From Dermatemys mawii (Eukaryota; Chordata; Testudines; Dermatemydidae), in the NCBI GenBank assembly GCA_007922305.1, contig ML677365.1, forward strand, positions 17,228,448 through 17,292,447: a DNA stretch of 64,000 bases, in the 5' to 3' direction. Positions within the stretch are counted from its first letter, which is position 1. Every line of letters begins with the position of its first letter. Of the stretch, positions 1-11,845 are shown in pieces. The translations under genes and the position numbers were made by a program. The notes beneath the pieces were generated by a model. That model made no database searches. It saw only the letters and a program-made list of their open reading frames with translations, and had not been told where the DNA came from.

Positions 1-2450
1 CTGCTACCCCTGCCTCTCGCTGAGGTGAACAATTACCATGTCTAGCCAGTCAAAGCAAAGTTTCAGGTCGTGCACCAGGGTGAGATCTCAGCCCTTTATA
101 TCCACACCGCTTTTCAGTAGGGGCATTTCAGAAAAATTCTGGGGGAGGCACAGCTGCCAGTCATTTAACTTGTCCTTCATCCTATTTTCAAGGCCCCTTA
201 CATCTTAGTAATTAAGCAGTGAACAAAATTAAAGTAAAGCATTAGAGCCAAGAACACTGAATGTTTTCTTTCTCTATTCTCTGAACATGAATCTAGGGTC
301 TTGTGAAAGCAGGACTGGGAATGTCTGATGCTTGGGTGGGAGAAGGGGATCTGCTAGATAGAGAAGGAGGACATCCACTGGATAGTGGGGAGCAGAGGAG
401 TTTTGCTGAGTAGATGGAGGGAGTCTGCTGGATAAATGGCCTATTTAGTGGTTGGGGGTGCTGTTGGGAGGGGACAGGAATATCTAGAAGAGCAGAGGCA
501 GAACGGCTGCTGGATATGTGGGAGAGACAGAAAGGAGGAGTCCACTGGTCCCAGTTGGGGAGAGTCATGATGGAGGCTGTAGTGCTTAATGGGTACAGCT
601 TGAGATGTCTTTTGAGTCTTCTTGGGTGGCTGAACTTGTGCTTTACCTGGAATATAGTTCTTCCTTCATTCTCAGTCTTTATTATGAATTTACCTATGGC
701 TCCCTGAATACATCTGGACAGCTATGATTTCCAACCACATTTATAATTACTTCTTAAATAGATCCTCTAGCTGGTTCCATCCATGGATATATCTGACACA
801 ATTTCCAAACATATTATAGGAGCAGCTGGTAGTGCTGCCTGACACATCCCATTTTAAAACCCTGGTTTCAGTTGCTGATAACTTTACTAAATTTAACCAT
901 TTGGGCCAGAATTTCCCATGAAGTGGAAATTTTGAGGACAATTTCAGCTAAAACAGTTCAGCCACTTCTGAGAAAGAGACTAGGGAAAAATACGTTGTTT
1001 TACCCGTGTTAAAAAGAATCTTACAATCATTTCATTAAGATGCTGTAGTGTGTTCATGCTTTGAAACAAGGACTTGATATTTGAATGAGGAGGGGCAGGG
1101 GAGGCAGTGGTGGTGGGAAGTGTGCTTTGCTGCTGTCGTGAAAATTCACTCAAATTTGGCCGAGTTATAAGATTAGATTTTTATCAGTAAATGGCAACAA
1201 ATGTCGATTTCACTATATGGACACATACTGATGAAAAAATATTTCCATTGTTATTAATGAAAATTTACAGATAAGAAAAGTGAGAAAAATTCCGCTTAAG
1301 AATATGTTAGAGTTTGATTTAAGGCTATTTACTGTATATATTTTGATTTCTAGTGTTGACAAATTGTATTTTAATGGTTATAAACTAGTTTTTGAATCTG
1401 AAGGCCTACTGTCAATAAATAATTATTGTTTGACCTCTCTCCTCATAATTTTCCATGACTGAGATAATTTAAATGGATAAAAATGTAAAAAAATGCTTAA
1501 AATCCATAATTCTGTGCAACTGTGAAAATTTAAAATTTATACAAATTGCTTGAAAATAAACATTGAGATTATCCATTTAGATTATAAAATACAAAAATTC
1601 AATTCTGATAAGTCTAGTTATAGAGCTGTGAAACCCATTGACAAAAATCAAAATTTCTTTCCTGCAAGAAGTTCTGAATTGAGATGAAAAGTCAAAATAC
1701 TAGTAATTTTTGAGGGATGTATATTTTTGTAGAAACGCACTTTGATTCTGACATTTCCTAACTTTTGAACTTGACTTTGCAACCTTAGTGACTTCTCAAA
1801 ATAACTTTTTTTATAATGTATATAAAGATGTACATTATATAGATAAAGTGTGACAGATATATACATGGTGTGGATATAGCTGTACATTGCATACCCTTGG
1901 AAATTTAGGTTTGCATTTATCCCATAAGAAGGGAGAGATTTTTTTTTATTTTTATTTTTTTTTTACAGGAACTCAGTGTTATCTACTGGACATTTATCGG
2001 CTCTCAAAATTTCAAATTGTTTTGGTTTTGATGATTATAATGAAAGGGTTTCCCTAAGCCGTGTACAAGAAGATCCAGTTGTACACCAAAACAATTAATT
2101 TCTGGAGCTTGATAAGGATGCTGAAAACTCTGGTGTCTGTTTTACTGGAACACTATTTTAACTCACTGTACACTGTGGCAGTATTTACTTATTTATTTGC
2201 ATTATAAGGCCCAGAATTAGACTCTTGTGGTCATACAGCCCCAGCTGCAGGATGAGGGTCTCAAATTGTTACAGCTGAACTATCAGCCTATTTCTCTTCT
2301 CTTTCATGCATTTTTCATTTTAATTGGAACAATGCAGGAACATTTACAATATATAGATAAGAAACAAATTCTTCTTCCTCACTAGTCTCTTTCTTGTACT
2401 GCAGCCCTAACTACTCTTCTGACAGCGCTTAAAATCTGAAAATTCAGAGG
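1..2450. other. unannotated AT-rich sequence
   Basis: I see no gene or recognisable repeat. The open frames are short and show no family motifs. A T-rich run lies at about 1939-1964. This is probably intergenic or intronic DNA. Confidence 0.6.
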
Positions 2451-2534
2451 CCAGATTCTCAGCTGGTGTAAATCAGTACAGCTCTCTTGAATTCATTGGA
2501 ATTATGTGAAATTACACCCACTGAGGATCTGCCT
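2451..2534. repeat. imperfect palindromic ancient repeat (type A)
   Basis: The left half begins CCAGATTCTCAGCTGGTGTA and the right half ends ACTGAGGATCTGCC, so the unit folds back around a centre near TTGAATTCATTGG. Similar sequence recurs at 9692-9744, 48189-48260 and 56861-56942. It is likely an old fold-back MITE family common in sauropsid genomes; the class is inferred. Confidence 0.55.
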
Positions 2535-4125
2535 CATATTTGTAATTATATACAGGAAAGGGTGAGTCAACATTTCCAAAGTCCTGGAAATATGCACTTG
2601 TATTTGTGCTGATTAAATGCTCCAAGTCAACATTTTTAGAGCCTTGTCTCTTCAAAAGTGAAAAACTAGCTGTTTTCTTCAGTTCCCTGCCAGCACACTC
2701 TTGAAACTAGTCTAATTCATAATTCGTTATGTGGAGTGAGAACACTTCTCTAGGTGCATTAAAAACCTGTGAAAAAGTGTCTCGTGGGATTCTTCCCAGA
2801 AAGCAGAGAGCTTTGTTTTGCTTAATTTGGATTTTTATCCTGTAGCTTTTCACTATTGCTCCAGTGCAGCTAACTGAGTTATTTATGAATCCTGACGTGG
2901 CTAATTTAGGGTGAACATGTTAATAGTCAAAATTAATGTTCTTTCTTTCGTTCTTTCTTAACAGAGAACACCTCAGGGGCAATGAATTCAGGAAATTGTG
3001 CATCACTCTGATGGAAAACAAATGAACACTTCCATAGCACTAATAATGTCAGTTATCTGCCATAAAAAGTGTCCATCATGGTGTGCCAATGCAGTTACCT
3101 GCTATGTGACCCACTGCAGGGAACAGAGAATCCAGAATGAATTCTTTTGATTTCATACTTAACATCTCCCATCAGAATGTTATCCGGCCTGCGTTAAATA
3201 ATACTCTCTGAGCTCCAAATGGGTACTGTATTTTTAAAATTCAGTAATTGTAGCCAGCTAAGAAAATAGAGAGAGACCAACAGATGGAATATTGACGGTG
3301 CTCACCAAAACTAGAAAGTCTGGGGTAGCAATAATACAGTCATTCTGAACTGCCCCCGACTGAGTTTTTAAACAACTTATTTCCAAATAAAAAGAGTTTT
3401 GCTTTGATAGCTTCTCCTGCATCTTTGTTTCTTACCAATAGGAAAATGGATCCAATATAGTCAGGAAATACAGTTCTGTTGTATGTGCTAGTATATTCCA
3501 ACATTTAATTTGATCAACTCTCAGCATTTTTTGCCTATTATGTGAGTTCATATTTCACAGATTTACTAGTTCATTTTCTATATTCTATATAGAGTAGCAT
3601 TTTCTTCCCGTCTGATTCATTTTTATGTATGGGTTATAAGATGCATGACATACATTTGTCCAATGTATTTTATTTTTAAAATTGCCTCCTTTGTTGCACC
3701 TGTAATTCACAGACACAGTAGGGTCATTTTTGGATTTCTAAATATCTAAATTGGAATTGCACACTCAAATCTGGTACTAAGAAGAACAAATTAACTAATG
3801 TCTGCATGCAAAATTGTGGGAGTAAGATGGGAGGCCAAGTTAAGAACAGACTGAAAATCAAGCACCTACTTTAGAAGAGATAAAAATTAACTATAGAGTG
3901 AATTCATACCTACCTGCATTTAACTCACCACTATGTATATGTATTCACATTCAATACTGAATAGTTAAAAAAACTCACTAGAAATAGTGGTTTATCTTAA
4001 GTAACAATAGATCAGTTAAAATTATAACAAAGCACATCTAGTAAGTGCTTTAGTTATATGCAATATTCACTGTTTTGAGATTTCAGTAAGACTAGTACCA
4101 GTATTTTCAGCAGCTTGAGTAAGTG
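2535..4125. other. unannotated sequence
   Basis: AT-rich DNA with no frame, repeat or RNA that I can support. Confidence 0.55.
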
Positions 4126-4405
4126 AGAGGAAGGTGCAGGGGCTAGGAGTGAAGGGGGTGCAGGGCTCAGGGGCGCAGGAGGGGAGTGCACAGGTTGGGA
4201 TGGAGGGGGCACAGTGCAGGGGCTAGGGACACAGGAGGGGCAGGTGCTGGGGTGCAGGAGGAGGGCAGGTGTTGGGAGGGGGGAATACACAGTGCACAGG
4301 TTAGGGGCACAGCAGGGGAGTGCACAAGTTGGGGTGAAGGGGGCACAGTGTAGGGGCTAGGGGCACAAGAGGGGCAGGTGTTGGGGTGCACGAGGAGGGC
4401 AGGGT
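4126..4405. repeat. G-rich minisatellite, about 134-bp higher-order period
   Basis: Short blocks such as GGGGCTAGGG, GGGGCAGGTG and GGGGCACAG recur. The longer unit starting GGGGAGTGCACA at about 4181 comes back at about 4315, which gives a period near 134 bp and roughly two copies. The proline-rich frames on the minus strand are products of the repeat and not genes. Confidence 0.75.
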
Positions 4406-4987
4406 CACTCGGTCACAATGTGCTGTCAAAGCACTGAAACCATGTGAATGGTGGGTGTTGTAGCCTGCAGAATTTGCTGGGTCCCTGCTGGCACAAAGTG
4501 GTACTCAAGTCAGTTTAGCTGGCCACAAGAGGTTAATCCTAATGTTGGAGGATTCTCTGGTGGCCTAGAAACAGGATCACGACTTCTATACCCCTTTGCT
4601 CCTGTGGGCAGTATAGGGGTGTGTCTAGGAGGAGGGGGAGTGGCCAGGACTTCGCTGCACCCTGGTGAATCCCAGTTACCCTAATGGTTCTCTGGGAGCA
4701 CTGGTGGTTGGCATAGATTGAAACAATCTTGTAGAGAGAATCAGTGTCTGAGGAAAAGGCGAAAAAGAGAGAGGAATCAAGAATGAAACCCAGATTGTGA
4801 GCCATTATTGGATGGATGGTATCAGCTGAAGAATTTCAAATCTGGAACATGGGACTGAGCTACCTTTTTTGTGAGAACATTTCCACCCTGGAGACATTGT
4901 CATAATTGGTGACAGCAGGTGATCCTGGGTGAATTTCTCCTCCCATGCCACTAACTGATTTTGTTTTAATCCCTGTTTCACATACAT
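4406..4987. other. unannotated sequence
   Basis: No supported feature. Open frames on both strands overlap each other and lack motifs. Confidence 0.5.
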
Positions 4988-5042
4988 GGTCTTAGAATCA
5001 TAGAATATCAGGGTTGGAAGGGACCTCAGGAACTCATCTAGT
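4988..5042 (-). mobile_element. CR1 LINE 3' end, left part of a split copy
   Basis: TAGAATCATAGAATATCAGG followed by a GGGTTGGAAGGGACCTCAGG-type stretch is the reverse complement of the classical CR1 3' end. It stops after TCTAGTCC. The matching continuation (CAAAGCAGAACCAATCC...) resumes at 5843, so about 800 bp was inserted into this CR1. Confidence 0.8.
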
Positions 5043-5081
5043 CCTGAGATGTTTAGCTTTGGCAGTTCTGTCTAACTCTAA

Positions 5082-5355
5082 GGGCAGGTCTACACTACCT
5101 GCCAGATTAGTGGGTAGCGATCGATCTTTCGGGGGTCAATTTATCGCATCTATTCTAGATGTGATAAATCAATCCCCAAGCACTCTCCTGTCGACGCCGG
5201 TACTGGTGGCATCGATGGAAGAGTGGCAGCAGTCGACTCAGTGCTGTGAAGACACTGAGGTAAATCGACCTAAATACATCGACTTCAGCGACTCTGTTCC
5301 TGTAGCTGAAGTTGCATATCTTAGGTCAGTCCCCCACCCTAGTGTAGACCAGGGC
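5082..5355. mobile_element. Harbinger-type MITE
   Basis: Terminal inverted repeats are GGGCAGGTCTACACTA on the left and TAGTGTAGACCAGGGC on the right. The flanks carry TAA at 5079-5081 and 5356-5358, the 3-bp TWA duplication typical of PIF/Harbinger. The interior is rich in TCGA motifs and encodes nothing convincing. The TCTACACT core of the terminus resembles the left edge of the large Harbinger element at 57209. Confidence 0.75.
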
Positions 5356-5842
5356 TAACCTATTCTGGTGGGTAGCTTTCTTTGATGTCTTTTGGTTTTT
5401 TTCTCCCACCTCTCCTTTTTAATTGTTTTTACAGCACATGGCTGCCATGGTGATTTTGCTTGCAATATTTTGTGGTTAGGAATACACAGCATTTCATGGC
5501 AGCCAGTGTGCTTCTTATAAAAAATTAACTATACAAAACAAATTTTGTGTAATATAATTCAAGCAGAAAATGAAACAATTATTTGAAATAAAAACAAATA
5601 TTGGTATGTAAATTATATGCCATGATTGGCAGAAAGCTAAATTTAAATAAATGTGAAAAAGTACCAAAGTGTAAATACGGATTTATTAATGAACTAGCTC
5701 AGTGAAACATTATTAAATTGTTTGTTTATAATATCTATAATATAGAATGTGTCTATCTACTTACCCAACCAAAATAAAGCAATTACAGCTTTATTGTTGG
5801 TAATCTGTAATAAGTTAGTAACCTTATGTCATTATTAATTAA
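5356..5842. other. AT-rich remainder of the insertion in the CR1
   Basis: This stretch lies between the MITE and the resumption of the CR1 at 5843. It has no frame or repeat that I recognise. It should have arrived together with the MITE or before it, because both interrupt one CR1. Confidence 0.45.
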
Positions 5843-6060
5843 CAAAGCAGAACCAATCCCCAACTAAATCATCCCGGACAGGGCTTTTCAAGCCTGACCT
5901 TAAAAACCTCTAAGGATGGAGATTCCACCACCTCCCTAGGTAACCTATTCCAGTGCTTTACCCCCTCCTAGTAAAAAAGCCTTTCCTAATATCCAAAGTT
6001 TTTCTTAATATCCAAAGTTTCTGTTCCAGTTCACCATGACACATCATCTGACATAGATGA
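5843..6060 (-). mobile_element. CR1 LINE 3' region, right part of the split copy
   Basis: The sequence runs through the CR1 3' segment with recognisable blocks CCAATCCCCAACTAAATCAT, TCAAGCCTGACCTTAAAAAC and CCACCTCCCTAGGTAAC in reverse orientation. A short local duplication (TAATATCCAAAGTTT repeated, about 5987-6020) is present. It is non-coding and 5'-truncated. Confidence 0.8.
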
Positions 6061-7897
6061 GGTTCAGCCTCCATCCCCATGTCTGAGTTTCTGCTTATTA
6101 ATGGTAATATCCATATTTTGGAGAAGAAGAATAGCAGGGTTAAAACATAATTTAAAGTAACCTATTCTCATTTTCTAGTTAATAAAGCATTTCTCTTTGG
6201 GTATGCTCCTGATAGTGATTGTATACTCTAAGCTCTTCAAGATGTGCACATCTTTCCATTAATCCAGTAAAGCATCTAGCACATTTCTGGGTATTGTATT
6301 AATAAAATTAATATTAATAATGAGTAGTAGATTGAAATTATGTATGGCTTTTCATAAAATTAATAGCCTGCCTTACTATTCCACCTTAAAAATTATGGGC
6401 TGAATGACTTAATTTCTCTGCCAAGCACCAGAAAGGTAAGAGTTTGTTGCTGACCTACAACAGGTGCTTTTGTTAGCTGGAGGTTTATGTAAATGCTAAA
6501 CTTAACACAAGTGAATTGGGTTTAGATATGTACCACATTCTTACTTTTATCTGTTACCAAACAATAGAACAACAAGGTACGTGAATTAGGATAAAAAAAG
6601 GACAGCCTTCTGCCTTAATCATACGCCACAATATGAAAATATAAATATATGTTCAATATCCAAACCCTCAAAAAGGATTCTTCATATTATTGAAGTCAGT
6701 GTAACTACTCAAATTCTTAAAGTTAGGCATGTAGTTAGGTATCCTGTTGAACTGAGACCTTTACTAATTCCTTTCCACTGTATACGTAAAATATGTGGGA
6801 AGTAAAGTAAAGTTGTGCTTTTATCAAGGGTCAGCACTTTTAAAGTATGAACGTTCAACAATAAAATACAAAACTGAGGGGATGGGAATCAGAAATATTT
6901 TTCTTGAGACTGAAAGAATGACTTAGGCTTTTATAAGGCTGGGAGTGTTTTTAGTTGATTTAAATGTAAATCGTGATACAATCAAGTTGGATCTTCTTGC
7001 TTTGGAGAGCAAGAGAAAGTTGTGAAATCCAAACTTCAGAGCCAAATTAGGGCAAGATACAAAAAAATAAAAAATGTTGTAACACTATGTGATGTAGTGT
7101 ACTTTTTCCAGTACTGGCATCCTATAGAGCTGATCTTCCCCTCTGCTTCCATAAGGAAGGGGGCTGTGATGGGCTCCTTATAGCTAGGGATGGAATAGTG
7201 GGGGAAAGCAGCCTTTGTGGCAGTGTCCACCCTGCCTTGGGACCCTGCAGAAGACCCTTCAAGAATGACCATTGGGAATCAGGATCTGCAGGGTCTGGCT
7301 GGTGCTATTCCTCATAGCATTCTTCTTGCTATCGACAGTGAATATCCAAGAAGATTGCACCTAACTTAATGCTCATTCAAGCAGCATTAACTAGATCGTT
7401 GTGCCCTCAATCTCATAAAACTTATATATGGGGGCAGGGTAGCTGGAGTTTTTCTGCTAGGGAGTAGAGGGGCCAGAGGAACTGTACCAGAGAGGCTGAC
7501 CCTCAACAGAATTGCAGTCTCCTTTCCCTGTGCGTCCCAAGATCCCTTCCGAATCATCCACCCTTTCTGTGGCGGTTTCCATGGGAGGGCTCAGTTGGGT
7601 TCCTACTGGGGATCTATTGATGATTCTTGTGTTATGAAGAAAACTCAGTGCTCACTTTGTGCTGATTTTCCTGTGACATGCACTAGTTTTACACTGTATT
7701 CTCTGCCTGCACTATTTCCTTTGTACCAATGAGTGGAGACTGATTGCAAACCCCTCCCTGAGGCTACAACTAGTGTGGACTAGACTCCTGTAGGCCCAGA
7801 GCCAGTGTATTCAACTCCTATGAATCTCTCCCCATAACCCCTGGTGAAAGTGGTATTTTAGGAGCAAAGATGAATCTGATCAGAGTGTTGAAGGGCC
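6061..7897. other. unannotated sequence
   Basis: Mostly AT-rich. About 6255-6330 weakly resembles a LINE2/MIR tail. No gene evidence was found. Confidence 0.5.
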
Positions 7898-7932
7898 GGG
7901 CAGAGAAGGGCAGGGCAGGGCAGGGCAGGGGA
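7898..7932. repeat. GGGCA microsatellite
   Basis: Consecutive GGGCA units, several in tandem, interrupted near the left end by GAGAA. Confidence 0.85.
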
Positions 7933-8303
7933 GTGGCTAGTATATGATGCATTTTGGCTATCCCCAACTAATGGATGATCACTTAGGGACCTTAGCCCAT
8001 GGGCAAAGCTAAGAACATCCCCCCAGATTGGTTTAATCTATACCTGAGACCGGGACTAGACAGAAAATCAAAGAGTTGTTGCTCCATGAGGCACCTCCCC
8101 TCCTCCCCCACTGCATCCAGCAGAAGTTGGCTGCAGAAAAGAATCTGGCCCATTGGGTTCAGTGGTGCCCCTCCCAATTTACACCGGCGTGAGACAGGAA
8201 CCAGGCCCTTTGAATGAAGATTATTGTTAAATTGTATGGGGTCAGAACAGCTGGTCTAATGACACCTGAATCATGACCTACGGTGAGAGTCATCTGTGTA
8301 CAA

Positions 8304-8608
8304 CCAGGGTCAGCAGCCTTTCAGAAGTGTTGTGCCGAGTCTTCATTTTGTCACTATAATTTAAGGTTTCGCCTGCCAGTGATACATTTTAATGTTTTTA
8401 GGTCTCTTTCTATAAGTCTATAATATATAAATAAACTATTGTATGTAAAGTAAATAAGGTTTTTAAAATGTTTAAGAAGTTTCATTTAAAATTAAATTAA
8501 AATGCCGAGCCCCCCAGACTGATGACCAGGACCCAGGCAGTGGGAGTGCCACTGAAAATCAGCTCGTGTGCCACCTTTGTCATGCGTGCCATAGGTTGCC
8601 TACCCCTG
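8304..8608. mobile_element. hAT-type MITE
   Basis: The termini are CAGGGTCAGCAGCC on the left (with one extra C before it) and GGTTGCCTACCCCTG on the right, imperfect inverted repeats of the CAGGGGT..GCAACC hAT type. An exact 8-bp direct repeat GTGTACAA flanks it at 8296-8303 and 8609-8616. The 305-bp interior has no transposase frame, so it needed a transposase supplied in trans. Confidence 0.85.
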
Positions 8609-8616
8609 GTGTACAA

Positions 8617-9691
8617 ACTGGTATCACTGGAAAATAATTATAAAATTCCAATCTAAAACAATGGGGAAATTCTGAAAATCAGTGATATTCTTCAGGATAC
8701 ACTGCACTTTGGAACACCACAATTCAAATGGAGACGTGCGAGCAGAATAACACAAAAATGACACATATGCTTAACAAAATGTAGCTCAAGCACAAGGAAT
8801 ACAAAGAGAAGGAGGAAGGGAAGTATCTGGCTATTTAACTGAAAAATGACTTTTTTCTGCAATCACCTTCTGTCAATAAAATGCTTATTTTCTGACATGT
8901 CAATTAGGTGATTCAAAAGCCAGATGACCATTGCCTTCCATTTAGTACTGCTCAGCTGGGTTAAATGTCTTAAGTGTTTACCCTTTATGACCAGTGGCAT
9001 GTATCTGTTCTTAGTCAAACTGTGCTATGCATGACATGTTTGCCTGTAGGTTCTCTCCTAAGGTAAAGTTAACCATTATTATCAGATTCTGAGAAAAATG
9101 GTAGATTAGGACAGTGGTTTCACTGTCAGCAATGGATACAGCTCATTGTACAGTAATGTGTACTAGAAATATGAAACAGATGAGGAGAATTCACATAGAA
9201 TTAACCAGACTGTAATTTAAAGTGCTGTCTTTAAATGGGATCATGTATCCATATTTGGTACTTCAAAGGCAACCTCTACTCTGTAAGGCCAGTTATAAGT
9301 GAGCAACATTTTGTTCAGTATCTGAAGCCATTTTTAAAAGAGCTGATTATAGCCCCCAGTCTCCCTGTTATAATGAAATTTCGTTTCTTAAGAATATCTA
9401 GGGCTTAATGCTTGTCTACCCAGAACTACTGTTGACTTAAATGGAAGTTTCAGTTGTGGAACCTCGGTAGAAACGTCCCCAAAGATAATAGAAGATTAAA
9501 CTTTTTTTTAGTTTTTTGCTATCTATCTGTTTGCAAAGCTATCTGTTTGCACATAAAGATAATGCAGATTGTCACTAAATGTTCCTTAAGAGTAAATGAT
9601 TCCTATTTTTATGCTTAGCAGGGTGGCTCATTAGTGTATATATATATATAAAAAAAGGTTAAACGCTGAGCATGTTAGAACCAGCATAATA
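8617..9691. other. unannotated sequence with a short TA repeat
   Basis: No gene or transposon was identified. A (TA)n run is at about 9637-9650. Confidence 0.5.
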
Positions 9692-9744
9692 ACATTGAAG
9701 TCAATAGAGCTATGCTGATTTACACCAGCTGAGGATGTGGCCCA
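9692..9744. repeat. half copy of type A palindromic repeat
   Basis: CATTGAAGTCAATAGAGC leads into TTACACCAGCTGAGGAT and GTGGCCCA, the right half of the palindromic family also seen at 2451 and 48189. Confidence 0.55.
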
Positions 9745-11726
9745 AGTTCTTTTGGTTGGGAAAGTAAATATTTTTCCTTTTCCATTTCTGGCCTGGATTA
9801 AATGTGGATCATTCTTCTTTTTAGGGGGAAAAAAAAAGTCAGCACAATAAACACTCCCCCCAACCAAAAATCACAGGCTTTGAGAGGAGACCTGACCCGT
9901 TCTAGTGGGTCTGTAGAACTCACGCCCACAAGCACAGACAAGTTAGCCAGAGCCTACCACTTAGGTGAAACATTCCTCAAGCAGAACAGACTTGAAAGTG
10001 TAGGGTTTGAACCCTCGAGGCAAAACATTTCATGTATCACGTGCATATTAGAGACATAATGGAGTCAAAATACCAACTCTCCTCTAGGTATCACCAAAGT
10101 TCCGGAAAGTAAATTAGTAGCTCGACTTGACTGGTAGCCCCCAAGATACAGGATGAGTTTATCACATGAGCCTTAGATATGACAACTGTCAGTGCGGAGT
10201 GGTTCTAAAGCTGGAGTAGTCAACCAAAGGAGGCTCACCCAATATCCGGATGCCTGGATGTTGGAGAGCCAGTAGAATAGCTTCTTTGCCAAAGTTGCAA
10301 CTGGCACAAGAAGGTGTAACCCCAGAGGGGCATGTGGTCAGGACTCCATTACATCCTGATACACAGCAGATCCAGGAGTGAGGAGCACAAAGATTTACAG
10401 TCCACCTCTTGAGTTACTTGGGAGATCATTGCTATCCTGATGACAACATTCCAGACAATATGTCACCATAGTAGAATGATGTTTTCTTCCTCTCTTTAAC
10501 TAGGCTCAAACTGGGTTTATAAAATATAGATAGGATGCTAGTAAACTCAGAGAATAGGTTGCTTTATTTCATATAGAGAGAAAGAGAACAAAGAACTCTC
10601 CAAATAGCAGCAATATAGCTGCTGACTATGTTCCCTGTTGCACTTTGATTTAGCAGTAGCCTTCCATCAAGAATCTAATTTTTCAGGTCTACTGATTGAA
10701 CCAGTAGGTTGTCAAAGTCCATTGGACCCACATCTTATCTCACCTCTGGCCTGCCACCATGTCCTTTAGAGAGCATCATAGTTCACAGAAGGTGTGGCAT
10801 CCCTCCACAGAGTTTCTCAGTGTCTTGACCCTGTGCATAGGTACTGTGATGGTTCTGATCCAGTTAGCATCTCTGCATCCAGCAAAGTGCTCCAATTGTA
10901 TTTCAAAACATCCAAATTTCTCCCACATTTAGCAGAGGAAAGGGGAAAATATTGATGTCTATTAATCCTCAAACAATCAGAACTGAGTGGGCTCCATTTT
11001 TTGCTCCATCCTCTAGCCCTGGCAAGTGAAAATGGTGCCTCAGCAGAGGGGTGAGCGGTGAGACCAAAATATTTGAATTTGTTATAATTAAAGAAAGAAA
11101 CCTTGTTGCCAATTAGTGCCTGAAATGACTATAAAGACAAGCCAGCATTAGTGAGGGTGAGGGAGTTCACTTTTGCATTGGTTCCTTAGCTTGTTTAAAA
11201 CCATGGAAATGAAATGAACATTGACATCTGGAGGGGAAAAAATCATGTTGCTATTGTGTACTCTTAATGGCGAAAATGACGGGGCCTGGGATGTGAGATT
11301 TCATTTAATTAACATGCTCATGAACCTTATTATCAAGTTGAATGTGAATTCTTCTTGATATTATACTCACTGTGTTGCCTGAGGCTGGCTACAGGAGGCC
11401 TTAGTCCTACTTTCCTGTAAAAGCTACTTCCACATTCCACATCCCAATTACTCTGAAGGGCATACCCTAGCTCCCCATAAAATCATGCTGCAGTCTATGC
11501 TGCCTTTAAATGCTATTCTACATGTGTTTCTGATCATAAAATCAGATTTTCAAGGTCAAAATTATTCTCCAAGCGGATGCTGAATTATAGCCTAAAACTT
11601 TTTACTTGAGTAGAAAGATGAAAATTAAAACATGAAGCACCTGAACATTCACTGCATTTCTTGCTTTATTTCTGTTTGAAGCCAAGGCTTCATATATATT
11701 GTATTGCAGTTCCTCTACGCTTATTC
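9745..11726. other. unannotated sequence, possible conserved non-coding stretch inside
   Basis: No coding or repeat evidence. About 11080-11350 is a repeat-free AT-rich block containing homeobox-like cores (TTTAATTAACATG, TTATAATTAAAG). Whether it is conserved cannot be judged from one sequence. Confidence 0.35.
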
Positions 11727-11845
11727 AGATTGTAAGGTCTTTGGGACAGGGACTATCTCTATCTGCCTAGCAAAATGGGTCCACAATCTTGACTGGGTTT
11801 TCTAGCTACTGCCTTTACAAGAAATGAGTGATAATAGTATTAAAT
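11727..11845 (+). mobile_element. LINE2/MIR-like 3' tail fragment
   Basis: AGATTGTAAGGTCTTTGGGA followed by CAGGGACTATCTC is the widely shared L2/MIR-type 3' tail. It is only a diverged fragment. Confidence 0.5.

Noticed and set aside
4054..4391. Proline-rich minus-strand frames
   Set aside because: Products of the G-rich repeat; no start context or conservation evidence.
9405..9480. CTTGTCTACCCAGAACTACT as a Harbinger MITE end
   Set aside because: No inverted partner end within several hundred bases.
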